A stretch of 43,761 nucleotides of DNA from Seleniivibrio sp. (lineage in GTDB: Bacteria > Chrysiogenota > Deferribacteres > Deferribacterales > Geovibrionaceae), in contig NZ_JAJOIL010000002.1 in assembly GCF_021209385.1 (NCBI RefSeq), positions 1 to 43,761 of the forward strand, read 5' to 3'. A program made the translations under genes and the position numbers. Shown here piece after piece: positions 8,628 to 16,356 of the stretch (its first letter is position 1; every line of letters starts with the position of its first letter). The notes under the pieces were generated by a model, which was not told where the DNA came from, searched no databases, and saw only the letters and a program-made list of their open reading frames with translations.

Positions 8628-9824
8628 TCAAATGTCTTTCTTTGCGTAAAGCTCCTTGGGTTCCGTGAGCAGGTATAGAAACGCCAGAACCGGCATTGCA
8701 AAACCTGTCCACATTGCGGCATAAAATCCGTATGACGCATAGACGTATCCGCCCAATGCAGAACCTGCCGCGCCGCCTGCAAAAAATGCGCCCATGTAAA
8801 CGCCGTTTACGCGGCTTCTGTACTGCGCACCCAGAGAAAATATGACCCTCTGACCCATTACCTGACTTGCGATAGCTCCGAAGTCCAGCACAACGGCGCA
8901 TGCCGCAAGGAGCAGAACTTCTGCCATGCCCTGTCCCCCTGCAAAATGCGGAAGGAGCAGACCGAATCCCGCTGTGATTATTGCCATGGCGGATTTAAAC
9001 TGCGTAACGCCCTTGTCAGCTATTCTGCCCGCTATGGGTGCCGCTATTACTCCTGCCGCGCCGACCAGACCGAATATTGCTATGTGTCCCTGCGTCATGC
9101 CGTAAGCGTCGCTCATGAAATACATGGGTGCAACTGTCCAGAAGAGGCTGAAAGCACAGAACAGCGATGCCTGATACAAAGCTCTGCGTCTGAGAACGGG
9201 CATTGTCACGAACATCTTACCCATAGAAGCAAGCAGGGCGCCGTAGCCCATTGAAGCCTGCGGTCTGCGTTCCGGCATCATCTTAAACAGAACAGCCATC
9301 AGCAGAGTCAGAACAGCCGCCGATATAATGAAGATGTAATGCCACGAGGAAAATTCTGTGACGATGCTGGCGAACGGTCTGGCGAGCATCACGCCCAGCA
9401 GAAGCCCGCTCATGACATATCCCACGACGCGCCCCTGAATCTCCTGTGGAGCTATGCTTGCGGCATAGGGGATGATTATCTGCACGGCTACGGAGCCTAT
9501 GCCTATAATAAACGAAGCGGCTATAAATTGTGCAGAGTTCTGCGAGAATGCCGCGCTCAGAAGGGAGATTATCCCAAGTGCGGTTATTGCTATAATAAGC
9601 CGTCTGTTCTCAAACATATCCCCGGTGGGTACAACGAACAGAAGTCCAAGTCCGTAACCCGCCTGAGACATGGTAACGAGCAATCCCGCGGCGGCTGGAG
9701 CCATGTTAAGGTCTTTTGATATAAGAGCCACAAGGGGCTGAGCATAGTAGAGGTTAGCCACTATGAGACCGCATGATGCGGCGAGAAGCATCACTATGGA
9801 TGCGGAAAATGTCTTTTTTATCAC
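8628..9824 (-). CDS. MFS transporter, 12-TM (DHA1-like)
   Basis: A major-facilitator proton-coupled exporter, about 398 residues if started at GTG 9824, where GGTGG (9830-9834 on the plus strand as CCACC) gives a ribosome site. A longer frame to 9935 runs into the upstream regulator and lacks support. Twelve hydrophobic helices are visible in two halves. The loop 2-3 motif reads 'PTGDMFENRRLI', a variant of the GxLxDRxGRR motif, and 'GRIADKG' is its counterpart in the second half. The substrate is unknown. It begins 16 bases after the AraC gene stop, so it is probably that regulator's target. Confidence 0.87.
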   Translation of the reverse strand: MIKKTFSASIVMLLAASCGLIVANLYYAQPLVALISKDLNMAPAAAGLLVTMSQAGYGLGLLFVVPTGDMFENRRLIIAITALGIISLLSAAFSQNSAQFIAASFIIGIGSVAVQIIIPYAASIAPQEIQGRVVGYVMSGLLLGVMLARPFASIVTEFSSWHYIFIISAAVLTLLMAVLFKMMPERRPQASMGYGALLASMGKMFVTMPVLRRRALYQASLFCAFSLFWTVAPMYFMSDAYGMTQGHIAIFGLVGAAGVIAAPIAGRIADKGVTQFKSAMAIITAGFGLLLPHFAGGQGMAEVLLLAACAVVLDFGAIASQVMGQRVIFSLGAQYRSRVNGVYMGAFFAGGAAGSALGGYVYASYGFYAAMWTGFAMPVLAFLYLLTEPKELYAKKDI

Positions 9825-9840
9825 TTTTACCACCAATAAA

Positions 9841-10716
9841 TTAGTTTGTTCCGGTTCGTATCTCTCTGGATTCGCTGGCAGGTGTTCTGCCAAAGAGTTT
9901 TTTAAAATCCCTGCTGAATTGCGACGGGCTGGCATATCCCACCCTGCCGGATGCGTCGCTGGCGTTCATCCCGTCTTGTATCATCATCAGGCGCGCCTTG
10001 TGCAGACGGATGCTTTTCAGATATTGCAGGGGCGAGGTTGATGTTACCGCTTTAAAATTATGATGGAATGCCGAAAGGCTCATGTTCGCTTCGCATGCCA
10101 GAGCTTCCATAGAGAAATCGCTGTCAAAGTCTTCCTGCATGCGGCGCAGAACCTTTGCTATCTGGCTGAAGTTGCTGTGGCGCACAGCAAGCGCGCGCAG
10201 AGCTGCACCCTGTTTTGTGCATAAGATGCGGTAAATAATCTCCCGCACTATCTGGGGTCCGAGGATACGGCAGTCCTTTTCGTTTGATATGCATCTGAGA
10301 AGTCTTATTGTGGCGTCGGTCATCTCTTGTGTAAGCTCTGACGAGAAAGCACCCGCAAAGCTCTGCTGATAGGAGATTTCCGAATCCATATCCAGAAGCA
10401 GTTCTCCTACAGTTGTCGGGTCGACCTTGATGGATATGCCAAGAAGCGGTTCCTCCCACGATGCAAAGGTTTCACACTCCAGAGGAAGCGGCACTGACAT
10501 CACAAGAAAGTGGTTTGGATCGTAATGCAGAATTTCTTCACCCATATAGACCCTTTTGCTCCCCTGCGCCAGAATGAAGATGTTCGGCTCATAAACCAGC
10601 GGTGTTTTGCGTACGGAAACGTCACTTCTTATGAGGCGCACTCCGTTAACGGGAGAAAAAATTACGCCTGGCTTTTGCATATATTGTTTCAGAAGTTCTG
10701 CCATTGTGTTCAGCAT
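9841..10716 (-). CDS. AraC-family transcriptional regulator with AraC_N domain (YqhC-like)
   Basis: A DNA-binding activator, 291 residues from ATG 10716, chosen because GGAGG lies just upstream on the minus strand; a longer frame from 10755 is less likely. Residues about 25-180 form an AraC_N-type sensing domain ('FSPVNGVRLIRSD', 'YDPNHFLVMSVPLPLE'). The C-terminal ~100 residues hold two helix-turn-helix motifs ('MSLSAFHHNFKAVTSTSPLQYLKSIRLHKAR' in part, and 'VGYASPSQFSRDFKKLFG'). It lies head-to-head with an aldo/keto reductase and leads an operon with an exporter and a pirin. E. coli YqhC, of the same family, controls an aldehyde-reductase locus, so aldehyde or electrophile sensing is a reasonable guess. 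Confidence 0.88.
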   Translation of the reverse strand: MLNTMAELLKQYMQKPGVIFSPVNGVRLIRSDVSVRKTPLVYEPNIFILAQGSKRVYMGEEILHYDPNHFLVMSVPLPLECETFASWEEPLLGISIKVDPTTVGELLLDMDSEISYQQSFAGAFSSELTQEMTDATIRLLRCISNEKDCRILGPQIVREIIYRILCTKQGAALRALAVRHSNFSQIAKVLRRMQEDFDSDFSMEALACEANMSLSAFHHNFKAVTSTSPLQYLKSIRLHKARLMMIQDGMNASDASGRVGYASPSQFSRDFKKLFGRTPASESREIRTGTN

Positions 10717-10865
10717 TTTTACCTCCGTAGATATCAATAGATCAATCTGATGCATTATTCCAGTCTTTTGCAGAAACAGGCAAGAAAAAGGCAGGAATGA
10801 GTATTGAAGATGATATTATAAAGTATATTCTGACATCAGAGGTTTTTTATTACGGAGGTTTCAGG

Positions 10866-12071
10866 ATGCTTTACAGAAAAATGCCTAAAACGGGAGACGA
10901 ACTCTCAATTCTCGGGTTCGGGTGTATGCGTCTTCCCATGAAGGACGGACAGATAGACGAAGAGCGTGCGCAGGCACAGCTTCGCGGTGCTATAGACAAA
11001 GGTGTGAACTATGTGGATACCGCATGGCCGTATCACTTTGGCGCCAGCGAACCTTTTGTGGGCAGAGCGCTTAAGGACGGATACAGAGACAAAGTGTTCC
11101 TTGCTACAAAACTTCCATGCTGGCTTGTGAAAACACCCGATGATATGGAAAGATATCTGACAGCACAGCTTGAACGCCTTGAAACTGACCACATCGACTA
11201 TTATCTGATGCACAGCCTCGGCTGGGACACATGGAAAAAAATGCTGGAAATGGGCGTTACAGGCTTTATGGACAAAATAAAAGCCGACGGACGCGTGCGT
11301 AGGGTGGGTTTTTCTTTCCACAGCGCACCGGACGAGTTTGAACCAATCGTGGATTCATACGATTTCGATTTCTGTCAGATACAGTTCAACTACCTTGACA
11401 GGGATTTTCAGGCAGGTCTTTCAGGTCTTAAATACGCCGCATCAAAGAACATTGGAATCATTGTTATGGAACCGCTGCGCGGCGGAAGCCTCGGCAGTGC
11501 GGAACAGCCGGAGGCTGTTAAAGCTGTGTTCGACAGCGCCGATGTAAAACGCACTCCCGTTGAATGGGCGCTTCGCTGGGTGTGGAACTATCCCGAAGTC
11601 GGCGTGATACTTTCAGGTATGAACGAGGAAGCTCACATCGACGAGAACATAAGAATAGCATCCGAGGCTGAACCTTTTTCTCTTACGGCGAAAGAGCTTG
11701 AGATAATGGACAAGGCGGAGGCGGAGTTCAAAAAACTTATCAAAGTGAACTGCACCGCCTGCGAATACTGCCTGCCATGTCCGGCGGGTGTAAAAATTCC
11801 GGTATGTTTCGAGCATTACAACAACATGTTCATATTCAACGACCCCAACGGTGCCATGTTCCGCTATGCGATACAGACAGGCGAAGGGTTTGCGGAGCAT
11901 CCCAATACGGGCTTTGCATCCCAGTGTGTGGAATGCGGTGAGTGTGTAGAGAAATGCCCGCAGGGTATAGACATTCCTACTGAGCTTGCAGAAGTTGTCA
12001 AGGTGATGGAAGCGGGCGATTTTCAGGGCAGGGTGGCAGGCGTAAGAGCCTTTGCCCGCCGCGGACTTTAA
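10866..12071 (+). CDS. Aldo/keto reductase with C-terminal [4Fe-4S] domain
   Basis: A 401-residue oxidoreductase of the iron-sulphur aldo/keto reductase group (COG1453). ATG 10866 follows GGAGG (10854-10858) by seven bases; the longer frame from 10797 lacks a ribosome site. The barrel shows the catalytic tetrad D and Y in 'VDTAWPYHFG', K in 'FLATKLPCW' and H in 'YLMHSLG'. The C terminus (about 315-375) carries two Cys clusters, 'CTACEYCLPCPAG' and 'CVECGECVEKCPQG', the second a normal [4Fe-4S] motif. It could reduce an aldehyde or ketone with electrons from a ferredoxin. It is transcribed away from the AraC regulator, which may control it. Confidence 0.88.
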   Translation: MLYRKMPKTGDELSILGFGCMRLPMKDGQIDEERAQAQLRGAIDKGVNYVDTAWPYHFGASEPFVGRALKDGYRDKVFLATKLPCWLVKTPDDMERYLTAQLERLETDHIDYYLMHSLGWDTWKKMLEMGVTGFMDKIKADGRVRRVGFSFHSAPDEFEPIVDSYDFDFCQIQFNYLDRDFQAGLSGLKYAASKNIGIIVMEPLRGGSLGSAEQPEAVKAVFDSADVKRTPVEWALRWVWNYPEVGVILSGMNEEAHIDENIRIASEAEPFSLTAKELEIMDKAEAEFKKLIKVNCTACEYCLPCPAGVKIPVCFEHYNNMFIFNDPNGAMFRYAIQTGEGFAEHPNTGFASQCVECGECVEKCPQGIDIPTELAEVVKVMEAGDFQGRVAGVRAFARRGL

Positions 12072-12084
12072 AAACAATGTACAC

Positions 12085-12112
12085 AGGCGGAGGTTTTCCT
12101 CCGCCTTTTTTT
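12085..12112 (+). terminator. Rho-independent terminator after the Fe-S aldo/keto reductase
   Basis: A perfect stem, AGGCGGAGG (12085-12093) with CCTCCGCCT (12098-12106), has a four-base loop and a T-run. It lies 13 bases after the stop codon. Confidence 0.93.
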
Positions 12113-12125
12113 GTCCGGTATTGAC

Positions 12126-12156
12126 ATCTGCCGCCTATGGGTGCAGACTGGCAGAT
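12126..12156. promoter_or_regulatory. Inverted repeat upstream of the permease operon
   Basis: Perfect 7-bp arms, ATCTGCC (12126-12132) and GGCAGAT (12150-12156), lie 17 bases apart and are followed by a T-rich run. It sits 23 bases before the permease start. It may be an operator for a metal- or metalloid-responsive repressor or a second hairpin terminator; the sequence does not decide. Confidence 0.4.
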
Positions 12157-12178
12157 ATTTTTTTATTGAAGGCTTGCC

Positions 12179-13072
12179 GTGTATAATCTGTTACAGGTTT
12201 TTGTGCTGAAATCATCTGCTATCGTGATGGAGGCTCTTCCGTTCATACTTCTGGGGTCTCTTGTCTCCTCTCTCATACATGTCTACGTTTCGGAAGAAAC
12301 CGTTGTGAAATCAGTGCCGAAAGGCGTTTTCCGCCAGATAATCTCCGGTATTTTTCTCGCTCTTTTTATTCCGTCGTGCGAATGCGGCATAGTGCCGATA
12401 GTCCGCAGACTGAATGCGAAAGGGGTTCCGGCTCCGATGTCTGCGGCATATATGGTGGCTTCGCCAGTCATAAACCCTGTGGTGATGGTGGCTACCTATG
12501 CCGGCTTTAAAGGAAATGCAGAAATGACGCTCATGCGTATTCTGATAAGTATCCTCGCGGCTTTTGCAATCGGTTTTCTGTTCTCCCGCATGAAGGATCC
12601 TTTTTATGCTGTGAAAACTGAAACCCACGCGCACGGTTGTTCATGCGGATGCCACGATGAAAAGGGCGGTTTTGGAAACATAATTAACCATGCAAAGGAC
12701 GATTTTGTCCAGACGCTTGTTTATCTGACAATCGGCGCTTTTTTTGCGGGAGCTTTCCATGTGCTGATGCCTGAAAGCGTCATGAACTCCATCAGCGGAC
12801 ACGGTGCCGCAGCAATTGCCATTATGATGGTGTTTGCGGTTCTGCTCTCCGTATGTTCAGAGGCGGATTCTTTCGTCGCGTCGTCGTTTGTGCATTTTTC
12901 TCCCGCGTCAATGCTGGGGTTTGTGAATTTCGGTCCTATATTTGATCTTAAGCTGGTTTTTATGTACAGGGCTGTTATGTCAAACCGCACTATGAGCAAA
13001 ATGGTGCTCACAGCAGCGGCAGTTGTGTATATTGCGTGCCTGCTTATTGATATTGCAGGATTCGGGGTGTGA
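12179..13072 (+). CDS. ArsP_1/DUF318-family permease (YcgR-like)
   Basis: A 297-residue membrane protein with about eight helices. The family core is visible: 'PFILLGSLVSSLIHVYV', 'FIPSCECGIVPIVRRL' with the conserved Cys pair, and 'ASPVINPVVMVATY'. A Cys/His-rich cytoplasmic loop ('HAHGCSCGCHDE', near residue 150-160) could bind metal. Family members export organoarsenicals or are of unknown substrate. The start is GTG 12179 with a weak ribosome site. It overlaps the next gene at TGATG, and the following two genes encode both halves of its usual TIGR03943 partner. Confidence 0.85.
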   Translation: MYNLLQVFVLKSSAIVMEALPFILLGSLVSSLIHVYVSEETVVKSVPKGVFRQIISGIFLALFIPSCECGIVPIVRRLNAKGVPAPMSAAYMVASPVINPVVMVATYAGFKGNAEMTLMRILISILAAFAIGFLFSRMKDPFYAVKTETHAHGCSCGCHDEKGGFGNIINHAKDDFVQTLVYLTIGAFFAGAFHVLMPESVMNSISGHGAAAIAIMMVFAVLLSVCSEADSFVASSFVHFSPASMLGFVNFGPIFDLKLVFMYRAVMSNRTMSKMVLTAAAVVYIACLLIDIAGFGV

Positions 13073-13356
13073 TGATGTTGAGAAGGCTCGAAGGCATACT
13101 GATTGCTGTTTACGGATGTTTTCTGCTGTTTCTGATGTTCAGCGGCAGATACAGCCTTTATATGAATCCGAAATACATGTGGCTGACCTTCCTTTCCGCC
13201 GTGATGCTCCTTGTCTACGGAGTGCATGGAACGGTTTATCCGCCCCATCGTGCGAGGATTTTTTATACTTTAGTGATAGGGCTTCTGCTGGCGCTTATGC
13301 TTGGCGTTCCCGCACGGGAACTCGGTGCAGGCGACATGCTGTTTTCCCCATTCTGA
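13072..13356 (+). CDS. TIGR03943/DUF1980-like protein, N-terminal membrane half
   Basis: A small membrane protein of about 94 residues with helices at roughly 8-25, 37-52 and 65-80. The stretch 'FSGRYSLYMNPKYMWLTFLS' matches the start of TIGR03943 proteins (YcgQ type), which pair with ArsP_1 permeases. Translation probably begins at ATG 13072 or 13075, overlapping the permease stop. The usual C-terminal domain is missing here but occurs in the next gene, in another frame with its own start and ribosome site. Confidence 0.72.
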   Translation: MMLRRLEGILIAVYGCFLLFLMFSGRYSLYMNPKYMWLTFLSAVMLLVYGVHGTVYPPHRARIFYTLVIGLLLALMLGVPARELGAGDMLFSPF

Positions 13357-13363
13357 GGATGCT

Positions 13364-13918
13364 ATGAAATACATCACCACTGTCATAACCGTTATAATGG
13401 TCATAGTGCTTGCGTTTTCCGTCTTTTACAACAGACAGAAAAAAGAGGTGCAGGCGTTTGAGGATAAGTATATAAAACTCAACCTTGCAGAGCTTTATAT
13501 GATACTCAACGACGATAAAATGTCAAAAATGCACGGCATGGACTACGTTTTCAGAGGACGGGTATATCTGGACAGCGCGCTTGAAAAAGAGGGCTATTTC
13601 GGAGTGCTTCGGGTCGCCATGGTTTGCTGTGCGGCGGACACTATCGCCGCAGGATTCCGTATCCCTGCCAAATATCTGCCGGAAGGTACCGAAAACGGCG
13701 CATGGGTTAAGGTATACGGAAAAGCGAAAAGGATAGGCAAAGATAAAGAGGGCGAGACGGTTCTTGGCGATAAATCTTCCAGAACCATGTCGGGTTCGCC
13801 GATATCGGTTACCGTGAGGAACGATTTTATATTTGTTCCTGATAAGATAGAAAAGATAGAACGCCCTGACGACGGCTATATGTATAAATGGAACGAGTCG
13901 GGACCTTATAATTACTGA
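13364..13918 (+). CDS. TIGR03943/DUF1980-like protein, C-terminal half
   Basis: A 184-residue protein with one N-terminal anchor helix (residues 4-22, 'ITTVITVIMVIVLAFSVFY') and a soluble, probably extracytoplasmic domain. The segment 'YFGVLRVAMVCCAADTIAAGF' followed by 'GAWVKVYGKAKRIG' matches the C-terminal part of TIGR03943 family proteins, including the paired cysteines. ATG 13364 has GAGGA at 13355-13359. As it has its own anchor and ribosome site, I read this as a natural gene split rather than a frameshift. With the two genes before it, it likely forms one transport complex of unknown substrate. Confidence 0.72.
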   Translation: MKYITTVITVIMVIVLAFSVFYNRQKKEVQAFEDKYIKLNLAELYMILNDDKMSKMHGMDYVFRGRVYLDSALEKEGYFGVLRVAMVCCAADTIAAGFRIPAKYLPEGTENGAWVKVYGKAKRIGKDKEGETVLGDKSSRTMSGSPISVTVRNDFIFVPDKIEKIERPDDGYMYKWNESGPYNY

Positions 13919-13985
13919 AGCATTGGTATTGTTACCTGTACACTCGCGGGGTATTATGTATAAATACGCCATGAGGTTGCGATAT

Positions 13986-14978
13986 ATGAGAAAAATCCTT
14001 GTCTGCGCCGCTGTTGCCGCCCTTTTGGGGTGCGCGCCCAAAGTCAGCACGTCCGTGCTTATGCCGTCCGATGCCGACGGAATATCTTCATATAGAAACG
14101 TTGCCGTTCTGCCGTTTTCCGGCAGTTATGGGAAACAGCTTACGCCTTCTGCGGAGAACGTGCTTGTTACGACAGAGGTCAGAGGCGTCAGGTATTTTAA
14201 CGTAGCGGACAGACAGAATCTCAACAGGGTGATTTCCGAACAGAAACTTCAGGTTTCGGGAGTGACAGACGAGAACACGGCGGTCAAGCTCGGAAGGCTG
14301 GTTGGTGTTCAGGGTATCTTCACCGGAACAGCCGACATTACGTCCGACAGGTCGAACTATACGGAAAGGCGCACAAAATGCGGCGCAACGAACAGCAAAG
14401 GCAAATGCACGTCATATTACGATTATAATGTAACCTGTACAAAGAAGAAGGTGCTGGTCACATTTATTCCCAAACTCATAGACGTTTCCACTGCACAGGT
14501 GGTCTATTCCGAAAAGATAACAGGTGCTGCCGAAGACAATAGGTGTCAGGACAGCGGTTCGCCGCTGATGTCCGATGCAGATCTCATAAAATCAGCGGAA
14601 AATTCCGCTATGTACGAATTCCGCAGACAGATAGCGCCCTACAGTGCAGACGTAAAGCTTACTCTTTTAACGAGTAAAAGCGGACTGGACGGCGACGGCA
14701 AAGATATGCTGAAATCCGCGCAGAAGTTTGCAGAGGCGGGCAGACTGGACAGAGCCTGTGCTATCTGGACAGACGGCATGGCTAAATATCCTAAGTCACC
14801 TTCCTTCATCTTCAATATTGGGGTTTGCCGCGAGACCGAAGCGAAATATGAAGAGGCTCTTGAACTTTATATGAAAGCCGACGCGCAGACCGACGAACCG
14901 GACAAGGTTATAGGCGAAGCCATGGACAGGGTCAGACAGCGCATCGCAGACAAAGACAGGCTTAAAAAACAGCTTTAA
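13986..14978 (+). CDS. CsgG-like lipoprotein with C-terminal TPR-like helices
   Basis: A 330-residue lipoprotein. The signal sequence from ATG 13986 ends in a lipobox 'LLGC' with acylated Cys at residue 16. Residues about 40-220 resemble the CsgG/LpoB fold ('RNVAVLPFSG', 'RYFNVADRQNLNRVISEQKL', 'KLGRLVGVQGIFTGTADIT'). A cysteine-rich insert ('RRTKCGATNSKGKC') lies at about 135-160, and it could form disulphides. Residues 245-325 are helical and TPR-like ('FIFNIGVCRETEAKYEEALELYMKA'). CsgG-type proteins form outer-membrane secretion pores or organise envelope machines; the role here is unknown. Whether it belongs to the permease operon (67-base gap) is uncertain. Confidence 0.75.
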   Translation: MRKILVCAAVAALLGCAPKVSTSVLMPSDADGISSYRNVAVLPFSGSYGKQLTPSAENVLVTTEVRGVRYFNVADRQNLNRVISEQKLQVSGVTDENTAVKLGRLVGVQGIFTGTADITSDRSNYTERRTKCGATNSKGKCTSYYDYNVTCTKKKVLVTFIPKLIDVSTAQVVYSEKITGAAEDNRCQDSGSPLMSDADLIKSAENSAMYEFRRQIAPYSADVKLTLLTSKSGLDGDGKDMLKSAQKFAEAGRLDRACAIWTDGMAKYPKSPSFIFNIGVCRETEAKYEEALELYMKADAQTDEPDKVIGEAMDRVRQRIADKDRLKKQL

Positions 14979-14984
14979 AACAGA

Positions 14985-15004
14985 AGCGGAGCTTCTGCTC
15001 CGCT
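14985..15004 (+). terminator. GC-rich hairpin after the CsgG-like gene
   Basis: AGCGGAGC (14985-14992) pairs with GCTCCGCT (14997-15004) around a four-base loop, but no T-run follows. A near-copy of the stem with a T-rich tail lies at 15236-15262, beyond a repeat element. The original terminator may have been split or duplicated by an insertion. Confidence 0.5.
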
Positions 15005-15027
15005 CTGACTGATGACAAAGTCAGGAA

Positions 15028-15204
15028 AATGCGAGATCGCGTCGTCGCTTTATTCGACAAATAGTTTAAAGTGGACTCATTTCAGCAAGCTCGGTACAGA
15101 AACATTTGCAAAAATAGGCAAATGTTTTCAGCCTCCGGCTAGTGCTCCTCGCGAAGACAAAAAACGTCTCTGCGAGGGTGTTAACCCGAAGCAGTCTAAT
15201 GTGA
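15028..15204. repeat. Dispersed palindromic element, copy A
   Basis: A non-coding block with dyads CTCGCGAAGAC/GTCTCTGCGAG (about 15148-15177) and AACATTTGC/GCAAATGTT (about 15101-15126). Its left end (GAGATCGC), centre stem and right end (GAAGCAGTCT) recur in copy B at 37471-37552, which lacks about 100 bases of internal sequence. The segment AATGTTTTCAGCC also occurs in the livH1 leader (1540-1552). A 74-codon open frame across it is not credible as a gene. Confidence 0.6.
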
Positions 15205-15235
15205 GTCTGTGTAAATTTAGTTTGTTAACAACCTG

Positions 15236-15262
15236 AGCGGAGCATTTGCCCCGCTTTATTAT
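15236..15262. terminator. Terminator between convergent genes
   Basis: AGCGGAGC pairs with GCCCCGCT (one mismatch) and a T-rich tail follows on the plus strand. It lies between the CsgG-like gene (+) and the aldo/keto reductase (-), whose stop codon it touches. Confidence 0.45.
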
Positions 15263-16272
15263 CTTTTTATATTTTCTTTTGCGGGTGGCGCCATGAACTC
15301 CGGTCCCACAGGATTTTTAACAGTTTCATCAAGTATTTTGTCAATCTCTCTGAAATCGTCTTCCGTGAGTTTCCAGCCGAAAACGTCTGCTGCGGCAGTT
15401 ATCTGCTCAGGTTTTCTCGCACCCCAGAGTGCAAAAGTTCCTTTGTCTATGACCCAGCGCACAGCCAGAGCCAGAACGCTTTTGCCATATTTTTCTTTTG
15501 CGTATGCGTCCAGCTTGGCAACTGCGGCAGCATATTCAGCTATTCTGGGCTCCTTGAATTTCGGGTCGTAATTGCGGATGTCGCCTTCGGGGAAGGTTGT
15601 GCCTTCGCCTATCTTTCCTGAAAGAAGCCCACGGCATATCGCACCGTATGACAGAACCGCTATATTGTTCTTATGTGCATAGGGAAGTATGCCGTTTTCG
15701 ATCTGTCTTTCAAAAAGGTTATAAGGTGGCTGAACACTGTGTATTGGCGCTTCCAGTCTGAAAGAATCCATCTGGTCGCTGGAATAGTTGCTTACGCCAA
15801 TAGCCCTTATTTTGCCTTTGTGCAGAAGCCTGTTCATTATCTCTGCTGTTTCCGCTATTGGGGTGAGCGGGTCGGGCCAGTGTATCTGGTAGATGTCGAT
15901 ATATTCTGTCTGAAGTCTTTTCAGAGAATCGTCTATCTCTTTTTCAATACGTTCCTTTGTACTGTTGCGGAATACTTTTCCGTCGTCAGTCCAGTCAAGT
16001 CCGGCTTTTGTGGCGATAACGACTTTTTCTCTGTCCGCATAACCTTTGAGCGCTTTACCTACTATCTCTTCCGAGCGTCCGAATCCGTACACAGGCGCGG
16101 TATCAATGAAATTTATGCCGCTGTCAACAGCCGTGCGTATGGTCTGAACAGCGTCCTGTTCGTCGCTTCCGCCCCACATCCAGCCGCCTATCGCCCATGT
16201 TCCGAGGCATATTCTGCTTGCCTTTGTTTCCAGCGTGCCTATGTTCGCTCTTTCTATGTTATTGATTTTCAT
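15259..16272 (-). CDS. Aldo/keto reductase
   Basis: A 337-residue NAD(P)H-dependent (beta/alpha)8-barrel oxidoreductase without Fe-S clusters. The catalytic tetrad is complete: D57 and Y62 in 'FIDTAPVYGFGRSEE', K89 in 'VIATKAG', H131 in 'DIYQIHWPDP'. The C-terminal 'ALRW..DKGTFALWGARKPEQI' stretch matches the cofactor-binding end of the family. A GGAGGAG ribosome site precedes ATG 16272. The carbonyl substrate cannot be inferred. A terminator upstream separates it from the ferredoxin-domain gene, so it is probably transcribed alone. Confidence 0.92.
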   Translation of the reverse strand: MKINNIERANIGTLETKASRICLGTWAIGGWMWGGSDEQDAVQTIRTAVDSGINFIDTAPVYGFGRSEEIVGKALKGYADREKVVIATKAGLDWTDDGKVFRNSTKERIEKEIDDSLKRLQTEYIDIYQIHWPDPLTPIAETAEIMNRLLHKGKIRAIGVSNYSSDQMDSFRLEAPIHSVQPPYNLFERQIENGILPYAHKNNIAVLSYGAICRGLLSGKIGEGTTFPEGDIRNYDPKFKEPRIAEYAAAVAKLDAYAKEKYGKSVLALAVRWVIDKGTFALWGARKPEQITAAADVFGWKLTEDDFREIDKILDETVKNPVGPEFMAPPAKENIKR

Positions 16273-16321
16273 TATCTCCTCCTGAGATAATAAAGATAAG
16301 CCGTTTGGGGATTTTTTAAAT

Positions 16322-16348
16322 AAAAAAAGCGGGGTTTTTATCCCCCGC
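16322..16348 (-). terminator. Rho-independent terminator of the ferredoxin-domain gene
   Basis: On the minus strand GCGGGG pairs with CCCCGC across a loop of about eight bases and a run of seven T residues follows. It lies just after the stop codon at 16357. Confidence 0.88.
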
Positions 16349-16356
16349 CTGTTGTG

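Noticed and set aside
13340-13370. Frameshift (pseudogene) in the TIGR03943 gene
   Set aside because: The second half has its own ribosome site, start and membrane anchor; a natural split explains this better, though sequencing error is not excluded.
15012-15236. A 74-codon open frame in the 15-kb spacer
   Set aside because: It lies across a palindromic repeat element, has no ribosome site, and its translation shows no domain.
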